Notes: generated from the sequence alone by a model not told the origin. 64,000 nt of DNA from Eupeodes corollae (GCF_945859685.1 NC_079147.1:232806765-232870764); one strand, 5' to 3'; positions 42,314 to 52,519 are shown, numbered from the stretch's first letter. Made by a program: numbers and translations.

Positions 42314-42329
42314 TGGCGCCCAATGTGGG
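42314..42329 (+). other. Primer binding site of tRNA-Lys type
   Basis: TGGCGCCCAATGTGGG matches the complement of the 3' end of animal tRNA-Lys(CUU) with one difference (T for C). Such a site directly after an LTR primes minus-strand DNA synthesis in retrotransposons. Confidence 0.6.
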
Positions 42330-42375
42330 ATATTTTTATACATATAGTGGATTTATGTAGTTTAAACTTAATGCA

Positions 42376-42402
42376 GTCGCTTTGTTTGCAAAGCAAAGCG
42401 AC
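42376..42402. repeat. 27-base near-perfect palindrome (hairpin)
   Basis: A 9-base outer stem (GTCGCTTTG / CAAAGCGAC) surrounds an inner TTTGCAAA. It lies about 45 bases downstream of the primer binding site, and its role is unknown. Confidence 0.6.
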
Positions 42403-42885
42403 CAAAAATAGTTTTTCACTTCTGAATGTTGGTAGGAGTATAGCAGGATTTCTTTTCCATAATTTATGACAATCATAGGTTAAGTGCTGCTGACGATGAG
42501 GAGGTGGAGGAGGAGGACGAGAAGGAGTTGCTTTCCTTTTTTCTTGTTTTTCTTGAAGATTGCAATTCTCAGTGGGGATAATTTAGGAGGAAAAAGATTT
42601 GAATACACAGTTCCTTCGCCGTTTTCGTCATTCTCGGGTGGCTTATGTGGCCTTGATGGGGGAAATTGCTTTAAGCTATATGCACTTGTTGGGTCAACAG
42701 TTTGTAAAAATTCAGTCGTCGTCTTCGTATTCGTCGTCGTCTGTTTGTTTGTGTGAATGTTTGACTGATTTTTTCTTGTTAAAATTAACACAAGAGTATA
42801 ATTGAATACTCTATACAGTTATTCACGTATTTCGTAGTTTTATTCTTTGTTTATTAAATTTGAAAAAAAAAATATTTGTTTCTAG

Positions 42886-42987
42886 GCCAAGGAAATGTGG
42901 GAACAATTATCTGACGAACAGAAGAAAATCTATGGTGAAGATTACTATGAGGCTGCTATGACGTCAATGGAGACTTACAACAAAGAA
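42886..42987 (+). CDS. Short-chain dehydrogenase/reductase (SDR), penultimate coding exon
   Basis: This 34-codon exon follows a clean acceptor (TTTGTTTCTAG) and ends at a GTAAGG donor, both in phase 0. It encodes Ala-Lys-Glu-Met-Trp-Glu-Gln-Leu and a Lys-Lys-Ile-Tyr-Gly-Glu-Asp-Tyr-Tyr-Glu segment. This is the substrate-cap region after the Rossmann core of membrane-associated SDRs of the HSD17B2/RDH/DHRS9/BDH1-type group, where a Trp-x-x-Leu and Tyr-Gly-x-x-Tyr/Phe pattern is usual. The catalytic Ser-Tyr-x-x-x-Lys and cofactor Gly-rich motif must lie in earlier exons, which I do not find in the window. It is spliced to 43079 across a 91-bp intron. Likely an NAD(P)-dependent oxidoreductase of steroids, retinoids or hydroxy acids; substrate unknown. 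Confidence 0.85.
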
Positions 42988-43078
42988 GTAAGGACACAAA
43001 ATGTCGAAAAAGAAACTTGCCACCATTTTTTCTTATGTTTGTGTTTTCTATTATTTTGTTTTATGTCAAAAAATTTAG

Positions 43079-43240
43079 TCTGCTGACATCCAACCCACTC
43101 TTCGTGTCCTCATTGATGCTGTTACACGCACTTTCCCAATGGCTCGCTACACCCCAGTCACTGGAACCGAAAAGCTTCAAATCTTCCTTGCCGAACATTT
43201 GCCAACGGGATTATATGAGGCTTTATATGCCAAGAAGTAA
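43079..43240 (+). CDS. Short-chain dehydrogenase/reductase (SDR), terminal coding exon
   Basis: The exon starts after an ATTTAG acceptor at 43077-43078, stays in phase 0 and ends with TAA at 43238-43240 (53 codons plus stop). It reads Ala-Asp-Ile-Gln-Pro-Thr, then Val-Leu-Ile-Asp-Ala-Val-Thr-Arg-Thr-Phe-Pro, then Ala-Arg-Tyr-Thr-Pro-Val and a hydrophobic C-terminus with Leu-Pro-Thr-Gly-Leu-Tyr-Glu-Ala-Leu-Tyr and Lys-Lys at the end. The pattern of a helix with Val/Ile-x-x-Ala followed by Pro-x-Ala-Arg-Tyr is the classic C-terminal signature of the HSD17B2/RDH/BDH1-type SDR group. The frame is intact, GC content is higher than in neighbours, and splice sites are canonical. This is the only host gene in the window I consider functional. 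Confidence 0.88.
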   Translation, partial: SADIQPTLRVLIDAVTRTFPMARYTPVTGTEKLQIFLAEHLPTGLYEALYAKK

Positions 43241-43369
43241 GGCAACATCCGATTGATGATTAGTTATTTATTTGGGAAGATGATGATTTAATATTTATAT
43301 GGTTGCTTTTTACACTTAGAGAACGCATTTGTTAATAATTTAATGTTTAAATGAAATATATACGAAAAG

Positions 43370-43375
43370 AATAAA
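43370..43375 (+). terminator. Polyadenylation signal AATAAA of the dehydrogenase gene
   Basis: A canonical AATAAA lies 130 bases after the stop codon. A second one is near 43538-43543 and may be used alternatively. Confidence 0.55.
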
Positions 43376-43559
43376 TTTGTTTCATAGGGACGTCAAGTTC
43401 AGACTTATATTTACGTATACGTATTTCGATTAAAGTCTTATTGTTTTATCTAGAAAGATTACACAGTTTGCATAAATATTTATTTCTTTAAAATAACTTA
43501 ATGTTAAATAATTTTTTATTATGTTAACTGTTCTGAATAATAAAGTTAGTTTTTTTTAG

Positions 43560-44429
43560 TAAGTTCTGTTTTGATTTTCTTTTTGCTCAATTCTTCAAAT
43601 TCAATTCATAGAGTTGTAATAAGATTACAATTTTATAAGGTTAGTTTACAACTTTACATACATTGCTTTATAATAAAAGAATAATATTTGTTTTCTTTTT
43701 CTTTGTAAAATGTTTTAAAGCCTAATCGATACTAACAACTGCCTGTTTGAAATTATTTGCTATTTTGTTAATATTGAATGATTTAAAATTCAGTTCATAA
43801 AAATGTTTTAACAATTTTTAAAATTGTTTTTAAAGGTTTTATTGTTGAGGAACTGTAAGTTTGGCAACTTCTGTCAGAGGTCTATGCGATAACTCTTGCT
43901 AAAAATGTATTTGAAAGCAAGAGTGAATAATTGAAACAAACACCATATGTTTCTCTTAACTGCTGCTAGAGCTCACGTCGGATTCTTGGGGACTTTTTTG
44001 GGTCATCACCAGACATCCCTTAGTAAGTGTGGGAAGTTTCAAAACTGTTGAATTATTTTTTGAGGTGAAGTCAATTTTTTGCGTTCATTGACTGGGCTAT
44101 AGGGGTATAAACTCGCTTTCGATGCAGGGGTAATCAAATCTTGATATGTTTGTAGAGTATACTATAATATTCCAGCTAAAGCTATATTTGATTCACTTAA
44201 ATTGTATCTAGAGCTAGATAAAGGCTGATACAACTATATTTCTCTTTTTTGAAAAGGCTTAATAGCCTACTAGCGTTTCTTACTTTAAGCTTAAACATTT
44301 CTTACTCATAAGGCCCTTTATTATTATTAACTCTATTTGAACAAAAAATGTTAGTTTTAATTTTATAAGTTTTTAATTACTATTTTGCAAAATTTTACGA
44401 AATATCTTAATGTATATAAATTACTTCTC
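43560..44429. other. Non-coding DNA downstream of the dehydrogenase gene
   Basis: No frame or element is recognised. Some moderately GC-rich sequence near 43970-44060 may be an old repeat, but no second copy is seen here. Confidence 0.4.
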
Positions 44430-44715
44430 ACAATGTTTGTCCGCGATGGACTCTTAAACTGCTTAACGGATTTTAATCAAATTTGGACACCAAGTGCAGT
44501 TTGATCCAATTTGAAAGATAAGATAGCTTACATCTCAATTTATAACTAAAATATTATTTTATTGCAATTTGTATTTCTTTTATTCGACAGTCACAATTCA
44601 AACGATTCTAACAGATGGCTACATCTGTTAAATCGATTGAGTAAGTATTCAATAGATGGCGCTATGTCAAACTTCCAAACGTTACATATATGCTACAATT
44701 TAATGGAATAACCAC
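44430..44715 (+). repeat. Probable interspersed repeat, class uncertain (Helitron-like motif)
   Basis: TGTTTGTCCGCGATGGACTC (44432-44451), followed by CTGCTTAACGGATTTTAATC and then AGATGGCGCTATG near 44653, resembles motifs repeated in many insect genomes. There is no coding capacity and no second copy in the window, so the call depends on motif memory only. Confidence 0.35.
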
Positions 44716-45044
44716 CACATGTTGCTGAGGCTAAAGTATAGTTTTGATCTGTTTTGTAGTAATCGAAATACAGTGAATTCTACTTTTTCAATTTTTGTTG
44801 TTAGCATATCCGGCCACATGTTACTTATAGCCTTTCACACCAAACCCAAAACCGGGTTTTCGGCAAAAAGATTTCGAAAACTGAAAAATCGTTCACACCG
44901 AACATTTACAATTTATAATTTGATATTTAAATTTATTTAACACCCGCAGTCAAATTTTGTATTGATGAAAAAATTTGTGAGTAAAAAGTTTGTGAAAGTA
45001 AAATGATTGAATAAAAACCCATTCAAATTGATTTTAACTTAACA

Positions 45045-45290
45045 CTAGCTCGTCCCGAAGAAGAGTTTCAACTGAAGTTCTGGGGACGGGTGGAATGGGC
45101 TCACGATATGAACTAACAAGATATACAAGCTCGCTTGGCTGCAGCTATCCTCTTTGATCACTTCAACCGGTCCGATCAATTCTCTAAGGAGAAGCTTATT
45201 GTCTTGAAAATATATCATAGAATAAACAACAAACAAAACTGTTACAATAAAAATCAATTTTTTTTTAAACATTTTCTTCTTCTCCTTCAA
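45045..45290 (-). CDS. Small open frame with an N-terminal membrane anchor, unknown origin
   Basis: This 81-codon frame (75 from the second Met) begins with a Lys-rich stretch. A strong hydrophobic segment of about 18 residues follows (minus strand, about 45210-45265), with a short luminal-type tail containing a single Cys. It stops at 45045. It lies directly downstream of a second frame on the same strand, separated by about 28 bases. Such compact, intronless same-strand spacing is unusual for a fly gene pair and more typical of viral or retroposed DNA. No family is recognised. It could be the N-terminus of a type II membrane protein whose remainder is lost. Confidence 0.35.
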   Translation of the reverse strand: MKEKKKMFKKKLIFIVTVLFVVYSMIYFQDNKLLLRELIGPVEVIKEDSCSQASLYILLVHIVSPFHPSPELQLKLFFGTS

Positions 45291-45317
45291 ATTTAATCCA
45301 AAATACTGAACTTATGA

Positions 45318-45990
45318 CTATTGCTTCTGCTGTCCCTTCAGACTCGCCACATTTTGTGGCCGTCCGAGCAACTTATAAGCGGGGTTGAGATGATTCTGAA
45401 CGATTTCGTGTAGGCCGTAGCAGAAAAGGTCAATTCCTAGTTCTAGATTCGAACCAAAATTACACTCATCCATTGAGGACTCGAATGCCTTATCCAAAGG
45501 ACTGAGGATCTTCTTGATCTTGACATCGCTTCCCATCAAGGGGCGATAGCCCAATGTTGTGGTTTTATTCACTGGAACAACGATTCCCACATCGTGGAAT
45601 GTTTTGGCGCAAATTTTACTAGCCAGCTGCTACTTAGCGTCCACCAGAGATTTTCTTTCATACTTATTCTCATCCACAAATGAACTTATCGCCTTTCTCA
45701 TGTCTCCCATACCCTTGTAATTGAACGGATTTACCGGAAAGACTTTCTAAAGGTAGTAAGCGAAAGCGTCGAACATTTTTGTGGCGACGAGTTAGATTAA
45801 GTCTTTCTCGTCCTTGGGGTCGTCACGCCAGTAGAAATTAGTAGGCATAGTTAATTTCGGTTTCTCGCTTAACAAAGAGCGTTTGAAGCTCTGGAGGGTC
45901 ATCAAAGAACTGCCAGTGCCGCAAATAGTCACCGGGCTTTTATTCTCGACGTTTTTTTGTTGCCGCGCAGCTCCCCAAAAGTTTCCTATT
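45318..45990 (-). pseudogene. Intronless reading frame with three in-frame stops, unknown origin
   Basis: A single frame on the minus strand stays protein-like from about 45990 to the stop at 45318 (about 220 codons). It is interrupted only by stops at about 45797, 45749 and 45633, with no frameshift. The last uninterrupted part, 90 codons at 45318-45590, has balanced composition with a Cys-Gly-rich centre and a basic C-terminus. No splice signals are needed to keep the frame, so this is either a processed retrogene or an endogenous viral remnant. I do not recognise a domain and make no functional claim. The neighbouring frame at 45045-45290 may belong with it. Confidence 0.4.
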
Positions 45991-46117
45991 TTTCTCTAGA
46001 ATTTTGTGTAAATAAAAAAAAAGCTATAACTTATTTATTTTGTAAGGAAATCATATAAATAATATTACTTACCATGACCAAATTTATTTCAAAATTAAAT
46101 ATTTGTTTTGACAGTAG

Positions 46118-46460
46118 CCATCAGCTGTTTTTAACTTCCCATAGGAAGTTATTGTAATGGGTCCGATTTGTCAAATTGAAAATTTTGATATTTCTCGACG
46201 TTTCATGGTCCCTAGAGTCGAAATAAAAGTTTTTTAGAAAGATGTCTGTGCGTGCGTTTTTTTCGTCGTCCATACCTCAAGAACCAGAAGAGATATCGAT
46301 TTGTTATTCAGATAATAAGGCAGAAAGATGCAGAAAGGGCTCTCAAGCAAATTGCGTTGGGGGTTTTTTTACCATAGCAGTTTAAAAAAAAGGCGAACAA
46401 TTTGGTTAACCCTACATATCTTGCGAACCAAAAACGCTAGAGCCTTGAACTAAATTTTAA
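46118..46460 (-). mobile_element. Unclassified interspersed repeat, copy 2 (inverted relative to copy 1)
   Basis: The minus-strand core matches 37190-37430: CTTCCCATAGGAAGTT, GTAATGGGTCCGATTTGTC, a GGTCCCTAGAGTCG block, AGATGTCTGTGCGTGCG, and an AACGCTAGAGCCTTGAA inner end. It extends further inward than copy 1 and lacks the 174-bp tandem units. No coding capacity. The outer end carries the palindrome CTTCCCATAGGAAG. Confidence 0.6.
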
Positions 46461-46745
46461 ATTTTAAAAATTTGACCCACAGCACACGACAAAGTTCACT
46501 CAAACGTGGTTCAATGACAATTCATTCCATGTGCTTGAATGGGCCTCAGCAAGTCTAGACCGTAATCCTATAGAGCACCTCTTGGTTTAAGTTAAGGCTG
46601 GGCGACTGTTAAGCCAAGTTCAAAGCAGCTTGATATGCCATTCCTGTGGACGGATGTCAAACCCTTATCCAGTCAATGCAACACCGATGCATAGATGTTC
46701 TGCGGCAAAGGGGTTTTCTATTAAATGTTAGAAACTAAACCTTAC
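46461..46745 (+). mobile_element. Tc1-like transposase fragment, C-terminal third
   Basis: The plus strand encodes Asp-Pro-x-His-Thr-Thr-Lys (just after the second catalytic Asp) and Trp-Phe-Asn-Asp-Asn. Val-Leu-Glu-Trp-Ala-Ser-Ala-Ser-x-Asp-x-Asn-Pro-Ile-Glu-His-Leu follows, with the third acidic region at about 46543-46572. After frameshifts the C-terminus reads Ser-Met-Gln-His-Arg-Cys-Ile-Asp-Val-Leu. Terminal repeats are not identified. It differs from the complete Tc1 element at 47028 in both sequence and strand, so it belongs to another family. Confidence 0.68.
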
Positions 46746-47027
46746 CTTTTTTTATTAATTTTTGTAAGTGGTATTAATTATTTTTCCAAAGCAATATATG
46801 AAAATTTGATTAATATATTTTTTAGTTTCAGTTGTAAAATAAGCAGAAAATGTGTCTGATTTTATTTATAAGTATCATAGTATATGAATACAAAAAATTA
46901 AATAGATGAATAAATAAAATTGTAAAAATTAAAAAAAAAAATAGTTTACTTCACTGAATTCGAAGGTGTCTTGATTATATTTCCATAGCTGTAAGTCTCA
47001 AAGCCAAGAAATTTACATGGGTAGCTA

Positions 47028-47057
47028 CAGTTGTGTTCATAAAAATAGAAGTGCACT
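47028..47057 (+). repeat. Left terminal inverted repeat of the Tc1-like element
   Basis: Begins CAGTTGTGTTCATAAAAATA, with TA directly outside at 47026-47027. Confidence 0.85.
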
Positions 47058-48367
47058 CCAAATAAAACAAAAAGGCCTTCAATATCAACGTTATAAAATA
47101 TTTCATTAAAATTCTAATAACAAACTAAAACATTTTATTCATAATAAAAGAAAATAAGTATCATCGATTTTTTACCATTAGTTTTGTCAAAGTAAAAACC
47201 GTTTTTTAAATATATGGCTGTTCATAAAAATAGCAGTGCATGACAAAGTACTGGATTTATTACTTAAGAAGTAAGAAAAACTGTAATAAGTTATATGAAA
47301 GTATACAAATAATGTTAGCTTACAATTAGTACTTTCTTGCATAACCATTGTTTTTTATGACTGCTTCGCATCTACGTGGCATCGAGTCCACTAAAAGTTG
47401 ACACCTCTCGACTGGTATTGCGTTCCACGAATGACGCATTGATGAACTGCGTTCTTAACATCCCTCTCCAAATTTTCGTAGGGAATAAGGTCGAGGGATT
47501 AGCGGCCACTCCATAACGGATAACTTCTTCTGCGCAAACCATGATTTTGCTTTTTTTTGACGTATGCTCTGGGTCTTGTTGGTATACCCAAACCAACAGA
47601 ATTTCCTCTTCAGCATAGGGTAACATAACTTCCTCGATAATTTTTACAGACTCGGTTGCATCAATTATACCCCCGATGGGATAAATAGGCCCGACCCCGT
47701 AGTATGAGAAACAAGCCCATATCATAATTTTTCCTCCACCATGTTCTTCGTTTTTATAGTGTACCGTGGATCGTTTGCTGCATTTTGGGATCTTCCCATA
47801 TATTCTCGACGATCCTTGGATCCAAAAAGGACAACTTTGCTTTCATCGCTCCACAGAACTTTCCTCCATTTCACTTTTGTCCAATCTTTATGCACTTTGG
47901 CGTACTCCATTCTCTTTGCTACATGCCTTTTCGTCAAGAATGGTACCTTGCGAGGACATTGGGCTGGTATTGTGACAGGGTTAACAAACACTTAAAGTCC
48001 ATTTCTTATTTTCCTAGAGCCTATAAAAGGGTTTGGTTTTTCAAGCTGAACAATTTTTCTGTCAGTTCTTTCAGTTGTCATCCATTTTGGACCTCGCGTT
48101 TTCGATTTATTTTCCCATTTTAAGGCGTTACTGACCATTTTTGCTGAGCAGCCTCGAATGTTTTGAATATTTTGGAAGGTTTTTCCCTCCAAACGCAGTT
48201 TTCGAATAAGTTTTTGAATTTCTTCGGTACAGTGCCTTGGCCGTCCCATTGTTTATTTTTGAGCTAATATTTATTAATTTTGTACATGCTTGTATGTTAC
48301 AAATACTTAAAGCTTTGAATTAAATTTAAATTGAATTTTATTACTTTTTAACTATAAAATCAAAAAC

Positions 48368-48392
48368 ACTGCTATTTTTAATAACACAACTG
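48368..48392 (-). repeat. Right terminal inverted repeat of the Tc1-like element
   Basis: The reverse complement reads CAGTTGTGTTATTAAAAATA, followed outside by TA at 48393-48394. Confidence 0.85.
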
Positions 48393-48394
48393 TA

Positions 48395-48899
48395 TATGCG
48401 ACATGTGCATAAGAAAACCGTCATACCTATTTGTTTGAAATAAAGTCAGGCTAACCAAAAATATAGTGCACCGATTAGTCCTAAATTAAATTTTAAAATA
48501 TTTATAATTCAATACAATAATTATTCTTTGCACATTTTAAACTATCCGCCCCTCGTAACCTCGTTTATAAGTTTAACTTTAACATGTTATTCACTTAAAA
48601 CTCTGATATACTCATGTGTTACAAACTTAAATAATAATTATAACAAATTTTTAAATTTAGTCTTTTATATTGATTTTTGCTTTACACCAACATTTTGAAA
48701 ATTTTTATCAATTGTATTTAAAGTACTTCCCAGCTTTAACATTTCCGTCTTCGTTCGTTAATAATAATATCATTGCATAACATAAGGGGCAACGGTAGTA
48801 GAAAATCAGTCATGTAGGTCGTCATGTTTTTTTTTTAAATATTTTACAACAATGATTCTATTGTTTCTTGCACTGTTAGGCTGTTTTATCTGGAAAAAT
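48395..48899. other. AT-rich non-coding interval
   Basis: No frame above 50 codons, repeat or motif could be assigned. Confidence 0.4.
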
Positions 48900-50115
48900 C
48901 TTAGTCTTTAGTGTCTTAACACTGGGCAAATGCTTATAAAATGGAAGCAGTCTTCTTTTGATTTCATGTTGCATAAGGCACAGAATTGCAGGAAATTTCC
49001 ATTTTATGGACTGCCATTTAAGGTTAGGAGCTCACATCAGGATTTTAATACTAACGATATTTCTTTATAGCTGAATGTGTTTTCAAATTAATTATTGTTT
49101 AAAAGGTTATGATTTAGTTATGCGTAAATTATTTTCCTCTCAGACTGTTCAGCCTCTCCTACTAATGGCTCCTGAACAAATCTTCGTGTTATTGAATTAT
49201 CTTGTAAAGCTGCTCCTTTAGTTGAGCCAAGTTACTCAAATCAAATTGGATAATTTCTCCACAGCTATCGATAATATTTTGGCATTTTGCATTTTCTTTG
49301 TCAAACGAGCATCTAAATGTGAAGCAACTTTATAGAACAGTTTCTACCGTTTCTAAATAAATTGCGTATTTTTTATGAAATTTCTTTGGAGCTTTACTAC
49401 TGCTTCAAATTCATCCGTTCCCCAAACTTGTGCCACTTAACAAAGAGATGTTTTAACAACACCTTCGAATATTTTGTATTTAGCTGACAGTAATTCATTT
49501 TGATTTGAGAAAATATTCCTCCATATCGTATTCAGCAAGCTCTGTAAAGACTTCGCCTTTTCAATAGCATGATTTTTGAAATCCATCGCTTTGTTCAACT
49601 TCACGCCCAAATAATTGTAATCTTTAGAGATTTCAAGACGAAGGCCATTGAGGAACAAACCTTTTTAAACCAAACTGTGAGAAGATCTTGTGAATACCAT
49701 GATTTTGGATTTTTCAATAATTATTGCAAGTTCCCATGTGTTGCAGTATGATGACAACCGATTAAGTTGTAAGTTTTGTGGTGAATCTGAAAGGATCACT
49801 AGATCGTCTGCATACAGTAGAATTTTTATTGTAGTGCCAGCTCTCTCAGAATCCAACCAGGATAGTATTTCCAAATATCGTCAATGAACAACACAAACAG
49901 CAAAGCTCTCAGAGGGCATCCTTGTTTAACACCAGCGTTATTATCAAACCATTGTGAGAACGTAGATCCATCCCAAAAACATCTACATTTATTCTCAAAA
50001 TGTTTGGGAAGAACAAATTCTTAGCAGTAGTTTCTTGGTATTTGGTATTTGTATTTGATGTGCTGATAAGACAGTTGATCGAACACATTTCGATTGCCTC
50101 CCTACCTACAAGTTC
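48900..50115 (-). mobile_element. Non-LTR retrotransposon (I/Outcast-like), RT palm to C-terminal part
   Basis: On the minus strand, Phe-Asp-Gln-Leu-Ser (about 50065-50080) begins the palm. Gly-Cys-Pro-Leu-Arg-Ala-Leu-Leu-Phe-Val-Leu-Phe-Ile-Asp-Asp lies at about 49875-49925, and the active site Tyr-Ala-Asp-Asp is intact at 49803-49814. Then come Glu-Lys-Ser-Lys-Ile-Met-Val-Phe (about 49685-49710) and Tyr-Asn-Tyr-Leu-Gly-Val (49600-49620). Val-Trp-Gly-Thr-Asp-Glu-Phe and a Lys-Leu-Gln-Arg-Asn-Phe-Ile-Lys segment lie at about 49380-49430. The same family occurs at 17600-18540 and 18600-23335. Decayed by stops and frameshifts. Confidence 0.7.
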
Positions 50116-52253
50116 GTTTCGACAAAAAACAATTTTTTATTGCTTCCTTTAATCCCAGTACCTTCTTCAACATATGAGTGTGACAATGCATATTTATAAG
50201 GGCACAGCATAAAATATATAACAACATTACAACAAACAACAATTTCATATCTCCCAAATTCAAATATGTAAACTCCGCTAATCCGCTAATCGCTGTCGTA
50301 AAAAGACTCATATCTGCCATCACAAAGCTCTAAATACCAGAATGTAATCATAATTCATATTTTTCCCTGAGTACATATTTGGTGGCAATAATGTTGTTTT
50401 TCAATGACACTTTAATACCTTATACCTTCACCTAACCTACTCCTTGTTCATCTTTACAGAGGCTTCAGAAAAACATCACGTGGCTTTTTTTTTGTATAAA
50501 TTCCCTCATCCTAAACATTTCTTGCAAAAGGACTTTATCCTACAAAAATTAATGTATCCATATCCATCAAGGTGAGCTTTTCAAGGCTAACAACTACTAT
50601 ATAGGCTCTCTAGGCTGTATCTCTTAATTCCATGGCAAATGGATTTTGTATCCATTATTATCAATCATGCGATGTGCTGTGCCGTCTGTCTTCAGTAGTC
50701 GTTAGATGAGATATAATTATTATTTATTTCTGAAAAGTTACAAGCTTTTTGGAACTTTTATGTGGTTATAATTTATTACTTTGAACAAGGGATACATTTT
50801 TATAAATCAAAGACTAAATATGCACGTACCTTTACTTTAATTATTAAGTATAGCATAAATTTTTTGTTCCAAGCGAGAAGATCAATTAATGTCCTAGCAT
50901 TGGTGAAATAAGTAATAGAAGGGGTTTGTGTCGAAATAATGCAAAAGTTATAATTTTGTATATACTGCCCATATTATTTCGTCAAATCAGTTTTACTTCC
51001 ACAAAAAAAAGGATGCAATATTCAATTCGTGCCAGTCTGTCTACATTTCTAAAAATTTAAAACAATAATAATAAGAACGTTATGAGTAAGATAAACAAAA
51101 TGTAAATGCATCTTCTTTCATTATTATTATATAACTTGAGTCAAAAACCATTTCGTATCAGTCTTTTAATGTTTTTAAAGGTTTCCTAATTGGTAATAAA
51201 AGTTGTCAATGGGACAATGACAAAAAATCTAAAAAAAACTTCTAAAAGCTTGTAAAAATTTATTTCGCTGATAGTCTAAAAATAAACAAACTGATTCAGA
51301 AAATAAGGTTTCGAGACATTTAATTTGAAAGTTTTAAAATTAAATTAAAATGTCAAAAGACTTAAGCAACTTATTATATCAATATTTTGATATTTTGATG
51401 GATGTTGGATTGCTACCAGCCAACAGAAAACGAAACCTCTACTTAACCTGAATTGACGATTTGTATGAAACGTATCGTTCAAGAAAAAAACTGTCAAACT
51501 GATTTACCTTCAAAATATTGAAGATCGAAATTCAATGAAAGGTTTGACAATGAACAGAATAATTTGAAGGACTTCAAAGATTTTGGAACTTCAGTTAAAG
51601 CATTTTATTTTGTTCCCTCTCTACAATTCATTTGGATAGGTTTAAGTGAAATTGTACTAGAATTGTAGTACAATATAAATCAAACTCATTTGAATAGCAG
51701 TTGTGTTTAACCTAGATGTTCAAATTAATAGACTCCAGTTTAAACAGACTCTTGTTAAGACCATGAATATGAGTATGCCCAATTTAGTTTAAACTAATTT
51801 TATCTTATGAAAACATTGGTTTCTTACATTTAATTAAATGTTAAAAAGAACTACCGAAAATTTATACATATGTAAAAAAAATGTCCGGAAGAAAAAAAGA
51901 TATTGAAATTAAACTTATTTTATCATATGCAAAATATTGTTGCTTACTATAATTAATTTTTTAGAAAAATGTATTTGACAACTTTTTTTTACAAACACGA
52001 AAACAACAATAAAAAAAACTTAAAAGAAATGGTTTTGTCGAAAAATTGACAATATTATGGTATAGCCAAAAATTGATTGCAAATTTGTATACTTCTTTAA
52101 AAGAATTTGTCTAGTTACTGATAAAATGTTACGAGTAAGTTGTTAAGTTGTGCAAATAGACTAATAACTCATCGTTTATATTAAAAAAGAGTAGTTGTTA
52201 TTTCTAAGCAAATCTAAGCAAGCCAATCAGTGTTCTTAGCAAACTTTTATAAA
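50116..52253. other. AT-rich non-coding stretch, over 2 kb
   Basis: Nothing recognisable apart from a 73-codon frame at 50102-50323 (minus) without a domain. No transposase or RT motif is seen. Confidence 0.45.
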
Positions 52254-52350
52254 ATGACTGGAAACAAACACTCAAACGAAACAATATAAAAAATTATAAA
52301 AGAATATAAAGGTGGAATGAGGCAAATTAAAATATCGGAAAATTCATATA
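52254..52350 (+). mobile_element. Possible Tc1/mariner N-terminal helix-turn-helix fragment
   Basis: A short plus-strand frame beginning Met-Thr-Gly-Asn-Lys-His-Ser-Asn-Glu-Thr-Ile, with Ile-Ile-Lys-Glu-Tyr-Lys-Gly-Gly-Met after one stop, resembles the first helix of Tc1-type transposases. It is only about 30 codons and the similarity is weak. Confidence 0.3.
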
Positions 52351-52519
52351 AAAGTTGTTCTTTTTAGATGTGCGGTTTTCAATCTGGCAGTACGTTTTTC
52401 GAAGTTGGTCTTAATGAAAACTGTCACTTGATTTATGCACAGTTTAAACAATGTTTGCAAATTGTGAAAATTCATTACCAATCCAAAGAATCCATTTATC
52501 AAGAAACACTTTTGGTGAG

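Larger units (their letters stand above)
47028..48392 (-). mobile_element. Complete but inactive Tc1-like transposon (1365 bp) with terminal inverted repeats
   Basis: Both ends carry CAGTTGTGTT, flanked by TA at 47026-47027 and 48393-48394, the Tc1 target. The match between the inverted ends continues through AAAAATAG and AGTG. The transposase is on the minus strand from ATG at 48249: a helix-turn-helix region (48110-48249), then Trp-Ser-Asp-Glu-Ser-Lys with the first Asp (about 47845-47865). Next come Met-Ile-Trp-Ala-Cys (47711-47725) and Tyr-Gln-Gln-Asp (second Asp, about 47570-47580). The third region (Asp-Leu-x-Pro-x-Glu-Asn-Leu) is out of frame at about 47470-47500. Damage: a nonsense codon at 47992-47994 and frameshifts near 47728 and 47515. 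A second copy of the terminal motif lies internally at 47216-47240. Confidence 0.9.

Noticed and set aside
42480..42805. Overlapping frames up to 103 codons on both strands upstream of the dehydrogenase
   Set aside because: They overlap on both strands in repetitive GA/TC-rich DNA, with runs such as GGAGGAGGACGAGAAGG, which keep several frames open by chance.
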